Origin: Macrostomum hystrix
Taxonomy: Eukaryota > Platyhelminthes > Macrostomidae
Length of the DNA stretch: 64,000 bases
Assembly (NCBI GenBank): GCA_950097015.1
Contig: CATNEN010000002.1
Coordinates: 5,487,001 to 5,551,000, forward strand
Reading direction: 5' to 3'
Part shown: one piece after another, positions 60,247-64,000 of the stretch
Position numbering within the stretch: position 1 is the stretch's first letter
Layout: each line of letters opens with the position of its first letter
Position numbers and translations under genes: made by a program
Notes under the pieces: model-generated
What the model was told of the DNA's origin: nothing
Databases searched by the model: none
What the model saw: only the letters and a program-made list of their open reading frames with translations

Positions 60247-60992
60247 ACCTATCTCTCTCCCACTGTCTCTCACAATCTCTCCTACTGTCTCTCACAATCT
60301 CACCTACAGTCTCTCACAATCTCACCTACTGTCTTTCACAATCTCACCTACTGTCTCTCACAATCTCTCCTACTGTCTCTCACAATCTCTCCTACTGTCT
60401 CTCACAATCTCTCCTACTGTCTCTCACAATTTCTCCGACAGTCTCACAATCTCTCCGAGTCTCTCAAAATCTCTCTTAGTCTCACAATCTCTCCCACAGT
60501 CACACAATCTCTCCCACTGACTCTCACAATCTCTCCGACAGTCTCACAATCTCTCCGACAGTCTCACAATCTCTCCTACTGTCTCTCACAATCTCTCCTA
60601 CTGACTCTCACAATCTCTCCGACGGTCTCACAATCTCTCCGAGTCTTTCAAAATCTCTCCCACTGTCTCACAATCTCTCCCAGTCTCTCACAATCTCTCA
60701 CTATCTCTCCCACTGTCTCACAATCTCTCCCACTGTCTCACAATCTCTCCTACAGTCTCACAATCTCTCCGAGTCTCTCAAAATCTCTCCCACTGTCTCA
60801 CAATCTCTCCTACAGTCTCACAATCTCTTCGAGTCTCTCAAAATCTCTCCCACTGTCTCACAATCTCTCACACAGTCTCTTATAATCTCTTCCACTGTCT
60901 CAAGAGATCTCCCAGTCTCTCACAATCTCTCCCAGTCTCTCACAATCTCTCCCAGTCTCTCACAATCTCTCCCAGTCTCTCACAATCTCTCT
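60247..60992. repeat. About 20-bp minisatellite, right arm of an inverted pair
   Basis: Units CTCTCCCACTGTCTCACAAT and CTCTCCTACTGTCTCTCACA, reverse complement of the 58.7-59.7 kb array. It is more diverged than the left arm. Confidence 0.96.
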
Positions 60993-61002
60993 CTCTCTAT
61001 CT

Positions 61003-61583
61003 ATTTGCAGGGGGGCCCGGGGCACTTGTCGCACAAGCGACGGAGCGGCACTCCCCCAGACCGGCGAACTAGGCGCTTTTGCGCCCATCGCGCCGCCTCC
61101 CCTGAGCAGGCACCACACACAGCAGCACAGACCAGCCGGGGAGGGCAGGAGGCACCCAGAATAGGCAGCAGTGTCCCCCACCCCAGCCCCACACGCACAT
61201 AGCAGACCAAGCCGGGGGCGGAAGGCTGATAAGAAATCAGTCCTCAGGGGGCCCTAGGTGATGAGTGTACACTTATCCAATCGCGCTGACGGAAGTCCAG
61301 AAAGCGCGCGGCTGTGTACACCCGCCCTCCAGCCACCCCCCCAAAGGTCTCACGCCCCAGCGCCAACGCACACAACTCACACAACGCAGAACAGGCACAC
61401 AGAAGGTAGGAGCGAAGCTATTATTTCAAGCTTTGATTTCACGAAAAATGGTGCACCTCCGCCGGTCGCTACTGTCCAAACCCCCCAACAAGCCCTGAAA
61501 TTAATCGTGACTTGAAGGCTGAATCGAACTAGCGTCCATTGGAGTGCGAGGCAGCGACGCTAGCCGCTGACCCACTCGCCCCC
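61003..61583 (-). mobile_element. SINE-B, tRNA-derived, inserted in the array
   Basis: On the minus strand the head at the right end reads GAGTGGGTCAGCGGCTAGCG (A box) and ACGCTAGTTCGATTCAGCC (B box), followed by a GC-rich body of about 500 bp. Array units lie directly on both sides, and ACAATCTCTCT flanks both ends, compatible with a target-site duplication. Confidence 0.6.
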
Positions 61584-61672
61584 CACAATCTCTCTCACTG
61601 TCTCACAGAATCTCTCCCACTGTCTCACAGAATCTCTCCCACGGTCTCACAGAATCTCTCCCACTCTCCCAC
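61584..61672. repeat. Remnant of the right-arm array beyond SINE-B
   Basis: Four to five units of CTCTCCCACTGTCTCACAGA, continuing the array interrupted by SINE-B. Confidence 0.9.
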
Positions 61673-63267
61673 TGTCTACAACTACAGGCTCCTTATTGCT
61701 TTTACTACAAGCTCTATAAAAATACCACAAGCCATCAATGTGTACCTCGAAGTTTCTAATTTTTTTATAAAATGACAAAGTTTAAAAAAACCGTATTGTA
61801 TTTTTACTACCGTAGCAAGCACAGGTGATCCTCATCAATAACAGGTCATAAAAGCAAATCGCAACAATTTATTGATGTATTATTTATCTGTCATCAACTA
61901 GCAAACTACAAGCTTGTCCATTAAATTGTCTAGAGCTAGTGTTATGAAAAACTATAAGAAACAGAACATCCACAGGTCAAGCTGTCAATATCGATAGAGT
62001 TTGCATAAATATGTTATTGCATGCTCACAGGTAGGCTTTGCTTGAGAACGATAAAACAAACGAAAAATGTCGCCAATTGGTTTATTGCACGGCTGGTTAA
62101 GTTAATAATAGGATTGCAGGTAAAACACGTTTCTATTAATAATAACATTTATAATAAATAACAGATTCACCCAGTCTAGGGTAGGGTTAGCGCAGCAAAA
62201 AAAAAAACTGAAATTATTTGGAATTTAAAATATCAACCAAGCACAGTTATGTCCAATATATGTGTGCGCTTTGAGCAGGTCTGAATAGTCCCAAGTTGAC
62301 ATATTGAAATCCCTGGGGCATCGCTTGCACTACTCCGGACTAGAACGTCGAGTTTCTTGTTTGACTCGCGGCACAAAAAGCAGACAAAATCTAGAACATT
62401 TCTAAGAAAATAAAGTTTAAATTTGAACGCGAATTGGATTAAAAATGGTCGCTACAAATAATAATTCAAATATTGTGCGGCAAATTTCTTCTATAAACCA
62501 GATTTATTTATAGCCGAAAAGATTACAGTACAGGACCGGTATTTTGACGAATAGAACACAGAGTCAAGAGAAACAGTTGAGAACTATGCTTAAACACAAA
62601 AGTCAATGAACCCGTCATGCAGCAATCAGATCAATCATGACAATCATGATAATACCAGCGTGGCTTCAATCTGCTTTCCGGGAAACATGGGCAGACACAA
62701 AAAGGGATAAAAAATTAAAGGCTATAGTAGGATAAGCAGGTGTAATCAACAATAACAAAAATGTACGTGTGTTAGCATTAAATATGCGCGCTGTGTACAA
62801 AAACTCACTAATATCAACAAATTTTCGCACTCACTATTTTTGCTTTTCGTTTTCTTTTGTAGAAAAGAAATGTTTTAAATAATAAATAAATAACAATGGC
62901 TGTAAAACAGAAACACAGAGGCAAATAAGGGGCTAAGTTTGGGGGGCCGTATAGTCAGACCTCGATGTATAAGCGAATCAAATAACGATTAAATACACGT
63001 ACTTATATTAATAGGAGTTTAAATATAACAAAAAACTATTGCATAATCAAACGGCCGATTAAGCTGAGAAACGAAACTTTCTCACCAAAGAATGCTGATG
63101 AACGAAAATCTATTTAGATGCAGCGTCCTGGTTGCTATGACAGCTCTCACTTCCCACTGATCTACACGAAAATATTATTCGTTTGAGCAAAGTCGAGAAT
63201 TGCGTGACAGCATCATCTGTAACGTTATGCCCTTATTTACCGGATTTGTTGAAGTGTCATCCCTTCA
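61673..63267. other. AT-rich intergenic DNA
   Basis: 1.6 kb without coding-like sequence, RNA genes or arrays. Confidence 0.45.
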
Positions 63268-63800
63268 CTGCCAGGTGTGATCCACTAGTGCCAGGTGTGA
63301 TTCACTAGTGCCAGGTGTGATCCACTAGTGCCAGGTGTGATCCACTAGTGCCAGGTGTGATCCACTAATGCCAGGTGTGATCCACTAGTGCCAGGTGTGT
63401 TCGACTAGTGCCAGGTGTGATCCACTAGTGCCAGGTGTGATCCACTAGTGCCAGGTGTGATCCACTAATGCCAGGTGTGATCCACTAGTGCCAGGTGTGA
63501 TTCACTAGTGCCAGGTGTGTTCGACTAGTACCAGGTGTGATCCACTAGTGCCAGGTGTGATCCACTAGTGCCAGGTGTGATCCACTAATGCCAGGTGTGA
63601 TCCATTAGTGCCAGGTGTGATCCACTAGTGCCAGGTGTGATTCACTAGTGCCAGGTGTGATCCACTAGTGCCAGGTGTGATCCACTAGTGCCAGGTGTGA
63701 TTCACTAGTGCCAGGTGTGTTCGACTAGTGCCAGGTGTGATCCACTAGTGCCAGGTGTGATCCACTAATGCCAGGTGTGATCCATTAGTGCCAGGTGTAA
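63268..63800. repeat. 20-bp minisatellite (CCAGGTGTGATCCACTAGTG)
   Basis: About 27 units with TTCGACTAG and CACTAATG variants. Degenerate units continue to about 63,890. Confidence 0.97.
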
Positions 63801-64000
63801 TCCCTGTAGCACCAGGCGTGATCCCTTGGCATTAGCACCAGCAGTAATACCCTTTATACCAGGTAAAATCCCGTAGTGCCATGGGTAAATCCCCTTAGTT
63901 ACCTCCAATGAATTCCAATGTACGTCCATTTTTTCTCAAAGGGAATTTCTGTAGAAAGGAACTCAGAAAGCACAGGTGCCAAATCCAATCGGAATTTGTA

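Overview
This is a nuclear segment of an animal genome. Protein-coding genes are split by spliceosomal GT-AG introns, coding exons are GC-rich in an AT-rich background, tRNA-derived SINEs are present, and by my hand sum about 45% of the window is tandem minisatellite. I found no bacterial operons, CRISPR arrays or intact transposase genes. Gene content and architecture suggest an invertebrate, possibly a free-living flatworm such as Macrostomum, but the species is a guess.

Layout. 0-3 kb (+): CCT3, the chaperonin TCP-1 gamma subunit, missing its first exon. 3-7.4 kb: a SINE and two large arrays. 7.4-12.2 kb (+): an unrecognised acidic protein whose last intron is about 3 kb of AATAAA-rich repeat. 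13.5-14.4 kb (-): a secreted F-type lectin domain. 18.3-19.2 kb (-): a single-exon, QPI-repeat protein of unknown function. 21.2-29.4 kb (-): a multi-exon class-V aminotransferase (cysteine-desulfurase-like) protein that appears to have lost its PLP lysine. 31.3-35.6 kb (+): a complete 8-exon SLC17 anion transporter. 37.3-42.3 kb (+): a type II membrane protein with two tandem METTL24-like methyltransferase domains. 42.3-51 kb: long arrays. 52.0-58.2 kb (+): two exons of a probable gene that starts at 51,971. 58.7-61.7 kb: a pair of inverted arrays around a possible terminal exon. The rest is AT-rich intergenic DNA plus one last array.

Common threads. (1) Nearly every long intron or intergenic gap carries its own minisatellite. 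In several cases the unit contains a processing signal of the gene next to it: the start-codon segment (51.2-52.0 kb), the 5' splice site (32.5-33.2 kb), acceptor-like tracts (7.6-8.3 kb) or poly(A) hexamers (8.9-12.0 kb). (2) Perfect RFX X-boxes, the promoter element of cilia genes, lie upstream of the methyltransferase gene and the 52-kb gene, and more distantly upstream of the QPI-repeat gene. This suggests part of the locus is expressed in ciliated cells. All exon junctions were read by eye from splice consensus and phase and have no transcript support.
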